Assembly: GCA_002353225.1 (NCBI GenBank)
Contig: DEJF01000033.1
Location: 26,912-39,567 of the forward strand
Reading direction: 5' to 3'
DNA length: 12,656 bases
From: Prevotella sp. UBA2755
Lineage (GTDB): Bacteria; Bacteroidota; Bacteroidia; Bacteroidales; Bacteroidaceae
This document shows, piece by piece, positions 6,337-12,656 of the stretch. Under the pieces are notes generated by a model that did not search any database, had not been told where the DNA came from, and saw only the letters and a list, made by a program, of their open reading frames with translations. The translations under genes and the position numbers were made by a program. Each line of letters opens with the position of its first letter. Position 1 is the first letter of the stretch.

Positions 6337-7038
6337 ATGATATCAATCCAAGGAATCAAGAAGAGTTTCGGCTCTCTGGAAGTATTAAAAGGTATTGACC
6401 TCCATATTGACAAAGGAGAGGTCGTCAGCATCGTCGGTCCCAGTGGTGCCGGCAAGACGACATTACTGCAGATCATAGGTACTCTGGACCGCCCTGATGC
6501 TGGCTCTGTCATCATCGATGGTATCGATGTGAGCCATCTGAGCAAGAAGAAACTCGCCGACTTCCGCAACCAACATATCGGTTTTGTGTTCCAGTTCCAT
6601 CAGTTACTGCCAGAGTTCACGGCAATCGAGAACATCATGATACCTGCCTATATCGCCGGTGCCTCCCATCGGGAGACTAAGAAACGGGCACAGGAACTAC
6701 TCGATTTCATGGGACTCTCCGACCGTGCAAGCCATAAGCCTAACGAACTGAGTGGTGGTGAGAAACAAAGGGTCGCCGTAGCACGCGCCTTGGTCAACCA
6801 TCCTGCCGTTATCCTTGCTGACGAGCCAAGTGGTTCCCTTGATTCCAAAAACAAGGAGGAACTACACCAACTCTTCTTCGACCTTCGCGATAAGTTCGGA
6901 CAGACCTTCGTCATTGTCACCCATGACGAACAACTCGCAAGTATCACTGACCGCACCATCCACATGCGTGACGGTCAACTAGAAAAACTAGATCAATTAG
7001 AAGAACTAGAAAATCTAGATAAACCAAAAGAACTATGA
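6337..7038 (+). CDS. lolD: ABC transporter ATP-binding protein, LolD/MacB type
   Basis: 233 residues. All nucleotide-binding motifs are intact: Walker A GPSGAGKTT (34-42), Q-loop Gln86 in FVFQFHQLLPEFTAIEN, signature LSGGEKQR (138-145), Walker B VILADEP (158-164), D-loop SGSLD and switch His196 (VTHDE). The Q-loop context is that of the LolD/MacB/FtsE branch. In LolCDE this ATPase powers release of lipoproteins from the inner membrane towards the outer membrane. No permease gene is adjacent, so a partner must be encoded elsewhere; lolD is the best call but another MacB-type partner is possible. After MRDGQL the protein carries an unusual tail, LEK LDQ LEE LEN LDK PKEL, encoded by a 9-bp repeat. 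It is preceded by the antiporter gene (12-bp gap) and overlaps the next gene by 4 bp (ATGA). Confidence 0.85.
   Translation: MISIQGIKKSFGSLEVLKGIDLHIDKGEVVSIVGPSGAGKTTLLQIIGTLDRPDAGSVIIDGIDVSHLSKKKLADFRNQHIGFVFQFHQLLPEFTAIENIMIPAYIAGASHRETKKRAQELLDFMGLSDRASHKPNELSGGEKQRVAVARALVNHPAVILADEPSGSLDSKNKEELHQLFFDLRDKFGQTFVIVTHDEQLASITDRTIHMRDGQLEKLDQLEELENLDKPKEL
6979..7023 (+). repeat. 9-bp tandem repeat, five copies, in the lolD tail
   Basis: Units of 9 bp begin at 6979, 6988, 6997, 7006 and 7015: ctagaaaaa, ctagatcaa, ttagaagaa, ctagaaaat, ctagataaa. They encode Leu-(Glu/Asp)-X repeats, giving a charged, likely helical tail. The consensus starts with CTAG, as do units in the S41 signal-peptide array. 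Confidence 0.88.
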
Positions 7039-7661
7039 AAATCAAACTCGGCGACTACAATACCTTGCGCATCGTTAAGAAGGTTGACTTCGGTATGTAC
7101 CTGGATGGAGGCGACGAAGGGGAAATCCTGCTCCCTTCACGCTATGTACCTAAAGGTGCTAAGGTAGGCGATGACATCAAGGTATTCGTCTACCTTGACC
7201 AAGACGAGAAGATCATTGCCACTACCCTCACGCCCCTTGCCAAGGTGGGTGACTTCGCATGGTTAGAGTGCGCATGGACCAATGAGTATGGTGCCTTCCT
7301 TAACTGGGGACTGATGAAGGACCTGTTCTGTCCTTTCCGTGAACAGAAACAACGGATGCAGAAAGGACAACGCTATTATGTCTATGTGATGGAGGATGAG
7401 AAGACTCACCGGTTGATGGCAACCGCCAAGGTGGAACGCTATCAGAAACACGACGGTTACCAGCGTGCCCTCGATTTCTCCGACGAACTCCTGCGCTACC
7501 TGCAAGAGAATGGCGGACATTGTGACTTGGGAGACAAGAGTCCCTCTGAGGATATCGCCCTGCGCTTCGGAGTATCGAAGAAAATATATAAAAAAGCAGT
7601 CGGCGACCTTTACCGCCGCCGACTGATTACTATTTCTGATGAGGGAATCTCCCTCGTTTAG
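7035..7661 (+). CDS. CvfB-like S1 RNA-binding protein, short form
   Basis: 208 residues. Start ATG 7035 overlaps the lolD stop by 4 bp. The N-terminal part has the CvfB/YitL layout: a first S1-like domain (about 1-65: LRIVKKVDFGMYLDGG, EGEILLPSRYVP), then a second (about 70-135: VGDFAWLECAWTNEYGAFLNWGLMKDLFCPFREQK ending MATAKVERY, split here by function). The C-terminal winged-helix-like part (about 141-208: LLRYLQENGG, DKSPSEDIALRFGVSKKIYKKAVGDLYRRRLI) is also intact. Family members I recall are about 280 residues and have a third S1 domain between these parts (typically VDLL...TDLGY...GLLY...G); it is absent, the chain passing from VERYQ directly to KHDGYQ. CvfB relatives bind RNA and influence virulence gene expression in Staphylococcus; role here unknown. 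The stop interlocks with that of asnS. Confidence 0.83.
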   Translation: MKIKLGDYNTLRIVKKVDFGMYLDGGDEGEILLPSRYVPKGAKVGDDIKVFVYLDQDEKIIATTLTPLAKVGDFAWLECAWTNEYGAFLNWGLMKDLFCPFREQKQRMQKGQRYYVYVMEDEKTHRLMATAKVERYQKHDGYQRALDFSDELLRYLQENGGHCDLGDKSPSEDIALRFGVSKKIYKKAVGDLYRRRLITISDEGISLV

Positions 7662-9097
7662 AACTCTGCACTCTTTGGAGTACGTGGGAATGGGATGACA
7701 TCACGGATGTTCTGCATTCCCGTCACAAACAAGATCAGACGCTCGAAACCAAGTCCGAAGCCAGCATGCGGACAGGTACCCCAGCGACGGGTATCGATGT
7801 ACCACCACAAGTGGGTCATATCCATCTGACGACGGTTAATCTCACTCATCAGTTTATCGTAACTCTCCTCACGGACGGAGCCACCGATAATCTCACCGAT
7901 CTGTGGGAACAGCACGTCAGTACCCTGCATCGTAGGTCCGGGAGCCACAGCACCCTTATAGCCTACGGAACCGCCATCGGCAGTATCTTGGTTCTGCTTC
8001 ATATAGAATGACTTGAACGCACGAGGATAGTCTGTCATGATAACAGGCTTCTTGAAATGCTCCTCCACTAAGTAACGCTCATGCTCAGAGGCAAGGTCAT
8101 CACCCCAGTTGCAGGGGAACTCAAACTTCTTACCGTTCTTCATTGCCTCCTGCAGGATATTAATACCCTCTGTGTAAGGAAGACGCACGAAGGTCTCCTT
8201 CAGTACACCCTCCAAACGGGCAATCAGCGACTTGTCTATCATCTGGTTGAGGAAAGCGAGGTCGTCCTTGCAGTTGTCAAGTGCCCAACGGACACAATAC
8301 TTAATAAAGTCCTCCTCGAAGTCCATCAACTCGTCTTGGTCCATAAAGGCAACCTCTGGCTCCACCATCCAGAACTCAGCGAGGTGACGAGGGGTGTTGG
8401 AATTCTCCGCACGGAAAGTTGGACCGAAGGTGTAAATGGAGCCAAGTGCGGTAGCACCTAACTCGCCCTCCAACTGTCCTGATACTGTCAGAGAAGTCTG
8501 CTCACCAAAGAAGTCATCATCGTAGATAATCTTACCATTCTCATCCTTCTTCAAGTCGTAGAGGTTCTTGGTAGTCACCTGGAACATATTTCCGGCACCC
8601 TCACAGTCACTTGCGGTAATCAATGGGGTATGGAAATAGAAGAAGCCATGCTCATGGAAATAGGTATGGATAGCCATCGCCATGTTATGGCGGATGCGCA
8701 TCACGGCACCAAAGGTATTGGTACGGAGACGCATATGGGCATTCTTACGCATCACCTCAAACGACTGTCCTTTCTTCTGCATCGGATAAGTATTGTCACA
8801 AGCACCGTAGAGTTCCAACCCTGTTGCCTGAATCTCACTGGTCTGACCTGCTCCCTGACTCTCCACCAAGGTTCCTACCGCACAGATACATGAACCTGTA
8901 GTCATCTGTTTCAACAGTTCCTCATCAAACTTGGCAGGATCGACAACAACCTGCACATTCTTAATAGTAGAACCATCGTTCAAGGCGATAAAGTCTACTG
9001 CCTTAGAGTTGCGGTGCGTGCGCACCCAGCCCTTCACACATACCTCTTTTCCAAAATCCGTACTCTTCAGTACGTCAACTATCTTTGTTCTTTTCAT
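7658..9097 (-). CDS. asnS: Asparaginyl-tRNA synthetase
   Basis: 479 residues, class IIb synthetase that charges tRNA-Asn with asparagine in the cytosol. An N-terminal OB-fold for anticodon binding occupies about 10-105 (VCVKGWVRTHRNSKAVDFIALNDGS). The catalytic domain has VSGQLEGE (205-212), motif 2 FGPTFRAENSNTPRHLAEFWMVEPE (about 224-248, described in two halves around Arg229) and motif 3 GFGLGFERLILFVTG (446-460) followed by NIRDVIPFPRTP. The asparaginyl rather than aspartyl identity rests on the overall pattern and the ending DVIPFPRTPKSAEF. Residues about 371-390 (DTADGG...APGPTMQ) look like a short insertion compared with the E. coli form. It is third in the apparent purB-rluB-asnS run; its stop overlaps the convergent stop of the CvfB-like gene. 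Confidence 0.97.
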   Translation of the reverse strand: MKRTKIVDVLKSTDFGKEVCVKGWVRTHRNSKAVDFIALNDGSTIKNVQVVVDPAKFDEELLKQMTTGSCICAVGTLVESQGAGQTSEIQATGLELYGACDNTYPMQKKGQSFEVMRKNAHMRLRTNTFGAVMRIRHNMAMAIHTYFHEHGFFYFHTPLITASDCEGAGNMFQVTTKNLYDLKKDENGKIIYDDDFFGEQTSLTVSGQLEGELGATALGSIYTFGPTFRAENSNTPRHLAEFWMVEPEVAFMDQDELMDFEEDFIKYCVRWALDNCKDDLAFLNQMIDKSLIARLEGVLKETFVRLPYTEGINILQEAMKNGKKFEFPCNWGDDLASEHERYLVEEHFKKPVIMTDYPRAFKSFYMKQNQDTADGGSVGYKGAVAPGPTMQGTDVLFPQIGEIIGGSVREESYDKLMSEINRRQMDMTHLWWYIDTRRWGTCPHAGFGLGFERLILFVTGMQNIRDVIPFPRTPKSAEF

Positions 9098-9098
9098 T

Positions 9099-9154
9099 GA
9101 ACTATAAACTCTAAACTATGAACTAAGAACTATGAACTATGAACTAAGAACTAT
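9099..9154. repeat. 7-bp tandem repeat filling the rluB-asnS gap
   Basis: Eight consecutive heptamers: gaactat, aaactct, aaactat, gaactaa, gaactat, gaactat, gaactaa, gaactat. They occupy the whole 53-base gap, reach to within two bases of the asnS start codon (9095-9097, minus) and include the rluB stop codon (cta 9151-9153). No TAnnTTTG box is seen here, so the array is probably transcribed as the untranslated spacer of a longer mRNA. Confidence 0.93.
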
Positions 9155-10593
9155 TCGTAAGCCCCCATTCTTAAACGGTCAACCTCTTCCTCGGTCAGGT
9201 AACGCCAGTCACCGCGACGAAGGTTCTTCTTGGTCAGTCCGGCAAACTGTACACGGTCGAGTTTCGTCACCTTATAGCCAAGGCTCTCGAAGATACGGCG
9301 CACGATACGGTTCTTTCCTGAGTGGATCTCAATACCTACCTGCTTCTTGTCAACAGGGTCTGCATACTGGATATCGTCTGCCTTGATGTCACCATCCTCT
9401 AAGGTGATACCCTCTGCGATCTGCTGCATGTCATAGGCTGTCACGCTCTTATCGAGATGAACATGGTATATCTTCTTCTTCAGGAACTTAGGATGCGTCA
9501 GTTTGGAAGCCATGTCACCGTCATTCGTCAAGAGAAGCACACCTGTCGTGTTACGGTCAAGACGACCAACAGGATAGATACGCTCAGGACATGCGCCCTT
9601 CACGAGGTCCATCACTGTCTTACGCTGCTGAGGATCGTCACTGGTTGTCACATAATCCTTTGGCTTATTAAGCAACACGTAAACCTTCTTCTCTGGGGTA
9701 ACTGGAGCGTCGTGGAACTTCACCTCATCGGTACGTAGCACCTTGGTACCCAACTCCGTCACAACCTGTCCGTTAACGGTTACTACTCCTGCCTGGATAA
9801 ACTCGTCTGCCTCACGACGGCTGCATACACCAGCATTGGCAAGGAACTTATTCAGACGGATAGGCTCGTTGGGATCGTAATTCTCCTCCTTATACTCGAT
9901 ACGTTTCTTGAAACTGTACTTTGCATTGGGATCATAGTCGGCGGTATGCTGACGGTAACCGCCACGCTGCTTGTTGTAACCACCCTGCTGACGAGGCTGA
10001 CCATAACCGCCACGCTGCTGGTAGCCACCACGCTGCTGACCATAGCCACCCTGCTGACGAGGCTGATAGCCGCCACGGGGCTGTCCATAGCCACTCTGCT
10101 GACGAGGTTGATAGCCGCCACGAGGCTGGTATCCACCTTGCTGACGAGGCTGGTATCCACCTTCCTCACCTTCTGCCTGCTGATTATAACGAGGGCGATA
10201 GCCTCCCTGTGGCTGATAAGCGCCCTGCTGACGAGGCTGGTAACCACCCTGCTGATAGTTATTACGAGGGCGATAGCCTCCCTCGGTATTATTAGGATTG
10301 AAGCGGGGACGATAGCCACCACGTGACTGACCGTATTCACTTGAACGCTGAGGGGCACTGCTCTGTAAGCCTGCACCAAAGCCTTCAGGACGGAAACCGC
10401 CCTCCTCCTGACTCTGATTACGATTATAGCCACCCTGATTGTAAGGACGCACCTGCTGGTGAATACGTGGACGTGGTGAGCGTCCTGGTTTGTAACCTTG
10501 ATAACCACTTGTTTGGTTTGTGTAGCCCTCACGGCTTGTAGCATTCTGCTCTGAGGACTGTTCCTCTGTTTTCTTTTCGTTCTCTAATTCCAT
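9151..10593 (-). CDS. rluB: RluB/RsuA-family rRNA pseudouridine synthase with long low-complexity N-terminus
   Basis: 480 residues, about twice the size of E. coli RsuA-family enzymes. Residues 1 to about 220 are low complexity, rich in Gly, Tyr, Gln, Arg and Pro, with repeats such as GGYQPRQQ and RGGYQ. Residues about 245-292 are an S4 RNA-binding domain (IRLNKFLANAGVCSRREADEFI...VTVNGQVV). The catalytic domain follows: YVLLNKPKDYVTT, then YPVGRLDRNTTG with the catalytic Asp346, KIYHVHLDK, and GKNRIVRRIFESLGY (426-440). This class isomerises a specific uridine of 23S (RluB) or 16S (RsuA) rRNA; the GRLD-RNTTG form fits RluB/RluE/RsuA, and RluB is my best call. The start ATG 10593 lies next to an 8-bp repeat array. 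The gene sits 81 bp after purB and 53 bp before asnS. Confidence 0.88.
   Translation of the reverse strand: MELENEKKTEEQSSEQNATSREGYTNQTSGYQGYKPGRSPRPRIHQQVRPYNQGGYNRNQSQEEGGFRPEGFGAGLQSSAPQRSSEYGQSRGGYRPRFNPNNTEGGYRPRNNYQQGGYQPRQQGAYQPQGGYRPRYNQQAEGEEGGYQPRQQGGYQPRGGYQPRQQSGYGQPRGGYQPRQQGGYGQQRGGYQQRGGYGQPRQQGGYNKQRGGYRQHTADYDPNAKYSFKKRIEYKEENYDPNEPIRLNKFLANAGVCSRREADEFIQAGVVTVNGQVVTELGTKVLRTDEVKFHDAPVTPEKKVYVLLNKPKDYVTTSDDPQQRKTVMDLVKGACPERIYPVGRLDRNTTGVLLLTNDGDMASKLTHPKFLKKKIYHVHLDKSVTAYDMQQIAEGITLEDGDIKADDIQYADPVDKKQVGIEIHSGKNRIVRRIFESLGYKVTKLDRVQFAGLTKKNLRRGDWRYLTEEEVDRLRMGAYE
9949..10326 (-). repeat. Degenerate GGYQPRQQ / RGGY coding repeats in rluB
   Basis: This stretch encodes residues about 90-215 of the pseudouridine synthase. 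On the plus strand the motifs ctgctgacgaggctg and tagccgccacg and close variants recur many times at varying spacing, so the repetition exists at the DNA level as well as in protein. Repeat units are multiples of three bases and keep the frame. Confidence 0.85.
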
Positions 10594-10621
10594 AATTCTT
10601 TAATTTTTTAATTCTTCAATT
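10590..10621. repeat. 8-bp tandem repeat upstream of and overlapping the rluB start
   Basis: Read on the minus strand: aattgaag, aattaaaa, aattaaag, then aattatgg, which contains the rluB ATG (10593-10591). Three full units plus a related fourth at the start codon. The array is AT-rich and unstructured, as favoured at Bacteroidetes translation starts that lack Shine-Dalgarno pairing. Confidence 0.75.
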
Positions 10622-10674
10622 ATAACTGTTAGTCCGGAAGCCTCCCGGCTCCCCTTGTGTTGTTAATACTGCAT

Positions 10675-12021
10675 TTAAACTCCCGTATAATTCATTGGCG
10701 TAATAGCCATTAATTCTTCTTTCACCTCCGCACTGACATCAAGTCCCTGAATGAACTCATGAATCAGTTCGGGTGTCATCTTCTGATTGGTACGCGTGAG
10801 TGCCTTCAGCGCCTCGTATGGGTGAGGATAAGCCTCACGACGCAGGATGGTCTGGATAGCCTCAGCCACCACTGCCCATGTATTGTCAAGGTCTTCCTGC
10901 AACTTCTCCTCGTTGAGGATGAGTTTACGAAGTCCTTTCAAGGTACTCTGGATAGCAATCAGGGCATGTCCCATAGGAACACCCACGTTACGGAGCACGG
11001 TGGAGTCGGTCAGGTCGCGCTGCAAACGGCTGACGGGCAGTTTCTGGGCAAGGAACTGCAGGATAGCATTGGCGATACCGAGGTTACCCTCCGAGTTCTC
11101 ATAGTCGATGGGGTTCACCTTATGCGGCATGGCACTTGACCCTACCTCGCCTGCCTTGATCTTCTGCTTGAAATACTCCATGGAGATATACATCCAGAAG
11201 TCGCGGTCGAGGTCGATGATGATGGTATTGATACGGCGCATGGCATCGAAGATAGCACCCAGCCAGTCGTAATTCGATATCTGGGTCGTCCACTGCTCGC
11301 GCTCCAGTCCGAGTTTCTCGCTGACAAACTTGTTGCCGAACTCACGCCAGTCATACTGTGGGTAAGCCACATGATGGGCATTATAGTTACCCGTTGCACC
11401 ACCGAACTTCGCGGTAATCGGTGTATCCTTCAAACCACGCAACTGCTCTTCCAAGCGATAGACATACACCATCACCTCCTTACCCAGACGGGTTGGAGAG
11501 GCTGGCTGTCCATGGGTCTTGGCAAGCATCGGCACATTCTTCCACTGCTCGGCATAGTCGTTCAACTGCTCGATGAGTTCCTCCACCATAGGATAGTAGA
11601 CATCCTCCAGCGCCTCCTTCACGGAGAGGGGCACACTGGTGTTGTTGATATCCTGGGAGGTCAGTCCGAAGTGGATAAACTCCTTGTATTGCTCAAAGTC
11701 TCCAATCTTGCCGAGTTCCTCCTTGATGAAGTACTCCACTGCCTTTACATCGTGATTGGTCGTCTTCTCTATTTCCTTCACACGTGCCGCATTCTCCTCT
11801 GTGAAGTTGCGGTAGATGTCACGCAAACGCTCAAAGAGGTCATGGTTAAAGTCTTCCAGTTGTGGCAAGGGCAACTCACAAAGAGTAATGAAGTATTCTA
11901 TCTCCACGCGAACTCTGTAGCGAATGAGCGCATATTCTGAGAAATATCCTGCCAACTGCTCTGTCTTGCTCCTGTAACGGCCATCTATAGGCGAGATGGC
12001 TGTCAATACGTCTAATTCCAT
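10675..12021 (-). CDS. purB: Adenylosuccinate lyase
   Basis: 448 residues from ATG 12021 (MELDVLTAISPIDGRY), the usual start; the longer frame would begin with TTG inside the promoter box. The enzyme removes fumarate from SAICAR and from adenylosuccinate, two steps of purine and AMP synthesis, as a cytosolic tetramer. Visible motifs: SPIDGRYRSKT (10-20), TTNHDVKAVEYF (87-98), HFGLTSQDINNT (117-128), KTHGQPASPT with His170, and the fumarate-lyase signature SSAMPHKVNP (295-304) with Ser295 as the likely catalytic serine of the mobile loop. Length and motifs are complete. Its promoter lies at 12070-12101. The rluB and asnS genes follow on the same strand without visible promoter boxes. Confidence 0.97.
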   Translation of the reverse strand: MELDVLTAISPIDGRYRSKTEQLAGYFSEYALIRYRVRVEIEYFITLCELPLPQLEDFNHDLFERLRDIYRNFTEENAARVKEIEKTTNHDVKAVEYFIKEELGKIGDFEQYKEFIHFGLTSQDINNTSVPLSVKEALEDVYYPMVEELIEQLNDYAEQWKNVPMLAKTHGQPASPTRLGKEVMVYVYRLEEQLRGLKDTPITAKFGGATGNYNAHHVAYPQYDWREFGNKFVSEKLGLEREQWTTQISNYDWLGAIFDAMRRINTIIIDLDRDFWMYISMEYFKQKIKAGEVGSSAMPHKVNPIDYENSEGNLGIANAILQFLAQKLPVSRLQRDLTDSTVLRNVGVPMGHALIAIQSTLKGLRKLILNEEKLQEDLDNTWAVVAEAIQTILRREAYPHPYEALKALTRTNQKMTPELIHEFIQGLDVSAEVKEELMAITPMNYTGV

Positions 12022-12069
12022 TCTGTCTCTTAATACCTTATTAATAAAGCCATGTTTCCAATTGGATTG

Positions 12070-12101
12070 CAAAGGTACTGCAAATTTTCGATTTATCCAA
12101 G
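12070..12101 (-). promoter_or_regulatory. Promoter of purB
   Basis: On the minus strand CTTG (12101-12098; consensus TTTG) is followed after 20 bp by TACCTTTG (12077-12070), matching the Bacteroidetes -33/-7 pattern. Transcription would begin around 12063, giving a leader of about 40 nt to the ATG at 12021. Confidence 0.75.
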
Positions 12102-12125
12102 AATATAGTTAAGTTATTTAGTTTT

Positions 12126-12554
12126 TTAGAGTAAATTGGTCTCTTCTGCCTCGCAGCCGTCTAACAAGTCGCGATGTACACGATGGGCAAGAGAACCAGT
12201 TCCCGGCTTGTAACGGTGACCCGACGGGGTATAGTTGCACTTGAAACCACTCAGGTGCTTGTCTGCACGGAATGTCTTCGGATCGTCCACACAGACACTC
12301 TTCACGGAGATATAGAACCGACCCAGATCACCCAACTTCACCACATAGCCCGCCTGCATATAGTGACGAATGGAGTCGAACAGTTCCCTAACCACCAGAC
12401 GCACATCTGAAGCCTTTGCCGTACAACTCTGCTCAATCATGCGCTCTATCTCCTCCAACGTCACCTCACCCGACTTGACGGTATGGGCATAATACTTACC
12501 GTAGTTCTTACTACTCTTAATCTTGTTCTGCAACAATCTGTACTTAATACTCAT
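12126..12554 (-). CDS. HU-like DNA-binding protein (Bacteroidetes HIG type)
   Basis: 142 residues, basic. The layout is that of the HU/IHF fold: helical start (IKYRLLQNKIKSSKNYGKYYAHTVKSGEVTLEEIERMIEQ), then SDVRLVVRELFDSIRHYMQAGYVVKLGDLGRFYISVKS, where the V(V)KLGDLGRF segment matches the HU strand motif, and a DNA-binding arm region (about 85-120). It is longer than classical HU (about 90) and fits the Bacteroidetes histone-like 'HU-HIG' group I know as TIGR01201. Presumed nucleoid-associated, as a dimer that bends DNA. The C-terminus ends in an acidic segment GCEAEETNLL. It has its own promoter upstream. I see no clear terminator hairpin between it and purB; read-through is possible. Confidence 0.87.
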   Translation of the reverse strand: MSIKYRLLQNKIKSSKNYGKYYAHTVKSGEVTLEEIERMIEQSCTAKASDVRLVVRELFDSIRHYMQAGYVVKLGDLGRFYISVKSVCVDDPKTFRADKHLSGFKCNYTPSGHRYKPGTGSLAHRVHRDLLDGCEAEETNLL

Positions 12555-12594
12555 AATAGTTATGCTTTAATTAGATATTATTATTATCAAGATA

Positions 12595-12626
12595 CAAAGA
12601 TACGAATAAATTTTCAATTACACAAG
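12595..12626 (-). promoter_or_regulatory. Promoter of the HU-like gene
   Basis: Minus strand: CTTG (12626-12623) and TATCTTTG (12602-12595), 20 bp apart, the same spacing and the same CTTG variant as at purB. The leader to the ATG at 12554 would be about 35 nt. In the remaining bases to the end of the window I see nothing further. Confidence 0.72.
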
Positions 12627-12656
12627 TATTTTCAAGTAAATTCAGTGTGTTTACTA

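Noticed and set aside
9946..10326. Repetitive plus-strand frames that might suggest a structural repeat protein or a CRISPR-like array
   Set aside because: The units are multiples of three, match the low-complexity coding region of rluB, and no spacers of uniform length separate them.
9852..10544. 230-codon frame on the minus strand inside rluB, Val/Ser/Ala rich
   Set aside because: Out-of-frame reading of the GGYQPRQQ repeats; the periodic DNA keeps several frames open.
10631..10652. GC-rich patch with CCGG repeats between purB and rluB, a possible terminator
   Set aside because: The best stem is only 4 bp (AGCC/GGCT) or CCGG/CCGG and no T-run follows on the minus strand, so termination is not supported.
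11371..11940. Open frame of 189 codons on the plus strand opposite purB
   Set aside because: Antisense to a complete adenylosuccinate lyase; no domain is recognisable.
12021..12072. N-terminal extension of PurB (start at 12072)
   Set aside because: The start would be TTG within the TACCTTTG promoter box; the family begins at MELDVLTAISPIDGRY.
12081..12128. Possible terminator after the HU-like gene
   Set aside because: AT-rich with T-runs but no stable stem visible; the purB promoter occupies part of it.

Overview
The window looks like a chromosomal segment of a Bacteroidota member, most likely Prevotella or a close relative. The evidence is the Bacteroidetes-type promoter box (TAnnTTTG, mostly TACCTTTG or TATCTTTG) in front of several genes, the absence of clear Shine-Dalgarno sequences, several Bacteroidetes-restricted protein types (DUF3316, the 'HIG'-type HU-like protein, a CPA2 antiporter with USP-like tail) and short tandem repeats at gene boundaries. 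Genus assignment is inference. No mobile element, CRISPR array or obvious foreign island is seen. No stretch over 300 bases lacks a gene; the longest (2835-3081) holds a tRNA gene, its promoter and two hairpins.

Layout. Left, plus strand: the 3' part of parC (topoisomerase IV A), overlapping a DUF3316 beta-barrel-like protein, overlapping an S41-family lipoprotein; a terminator hairpin ends this run. A tRNA-Leu(TAG) follows with its own promoter, then a bidirectional-looking terminator shared with the convergent asd gene (minus strand). asd and a CPA2 antiporter gene diverge from a compact inverted repeat holding two facing-away promoter boxes. The antiporter gene runs into lolD (ABC ATPase) and a shortened CvfB-like RNA-binding protein gene, probably one operon. 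Its last stop codon interlocks with the stop of asnS, which comes from the opposite side.

Right, minus strand (read right to left): an HU-like DNA-binding protein with its own promoter, then purB with its own promoter, followed by rluB-type pseudouridine synthase and asnS with short gaps and no visible internal TAnnTTTG box, so purB-rluB-asnS may be one transcript. The genes are mostly housekeeping: DNA topology, nucleoid structure, translation (tRNA-Leu, AsnRS, rRNA pseudouridylation), lysine/threonine/methionine and purine synthesis, and envelope functions.

Most notable: (1) a CvfB homologue that appears to have lost its third S1 domain cleanly; (2) an inverted repeat that places the -7 box of each divergent promoter at the -33 position of the other, with a near-leaderless antiporter message; (3) a recurring theme of 7-, 8- and 9-bp tandem repeats at gene ends, three or four of them in frame inside coding ends (ParC tail, DUF3316 and S41 signal peptides, LolD tail) and two just upstream of start codons (rluB, asnS); (4) a roughly 200-residue Gly/Tyr/Gln/Arg low-complexity tail on the pseudouridine synthase; (5) an antiporter whose membrane domain seems to have Leu where many relatives have Asp. 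I see no clear new defence or mobile system.
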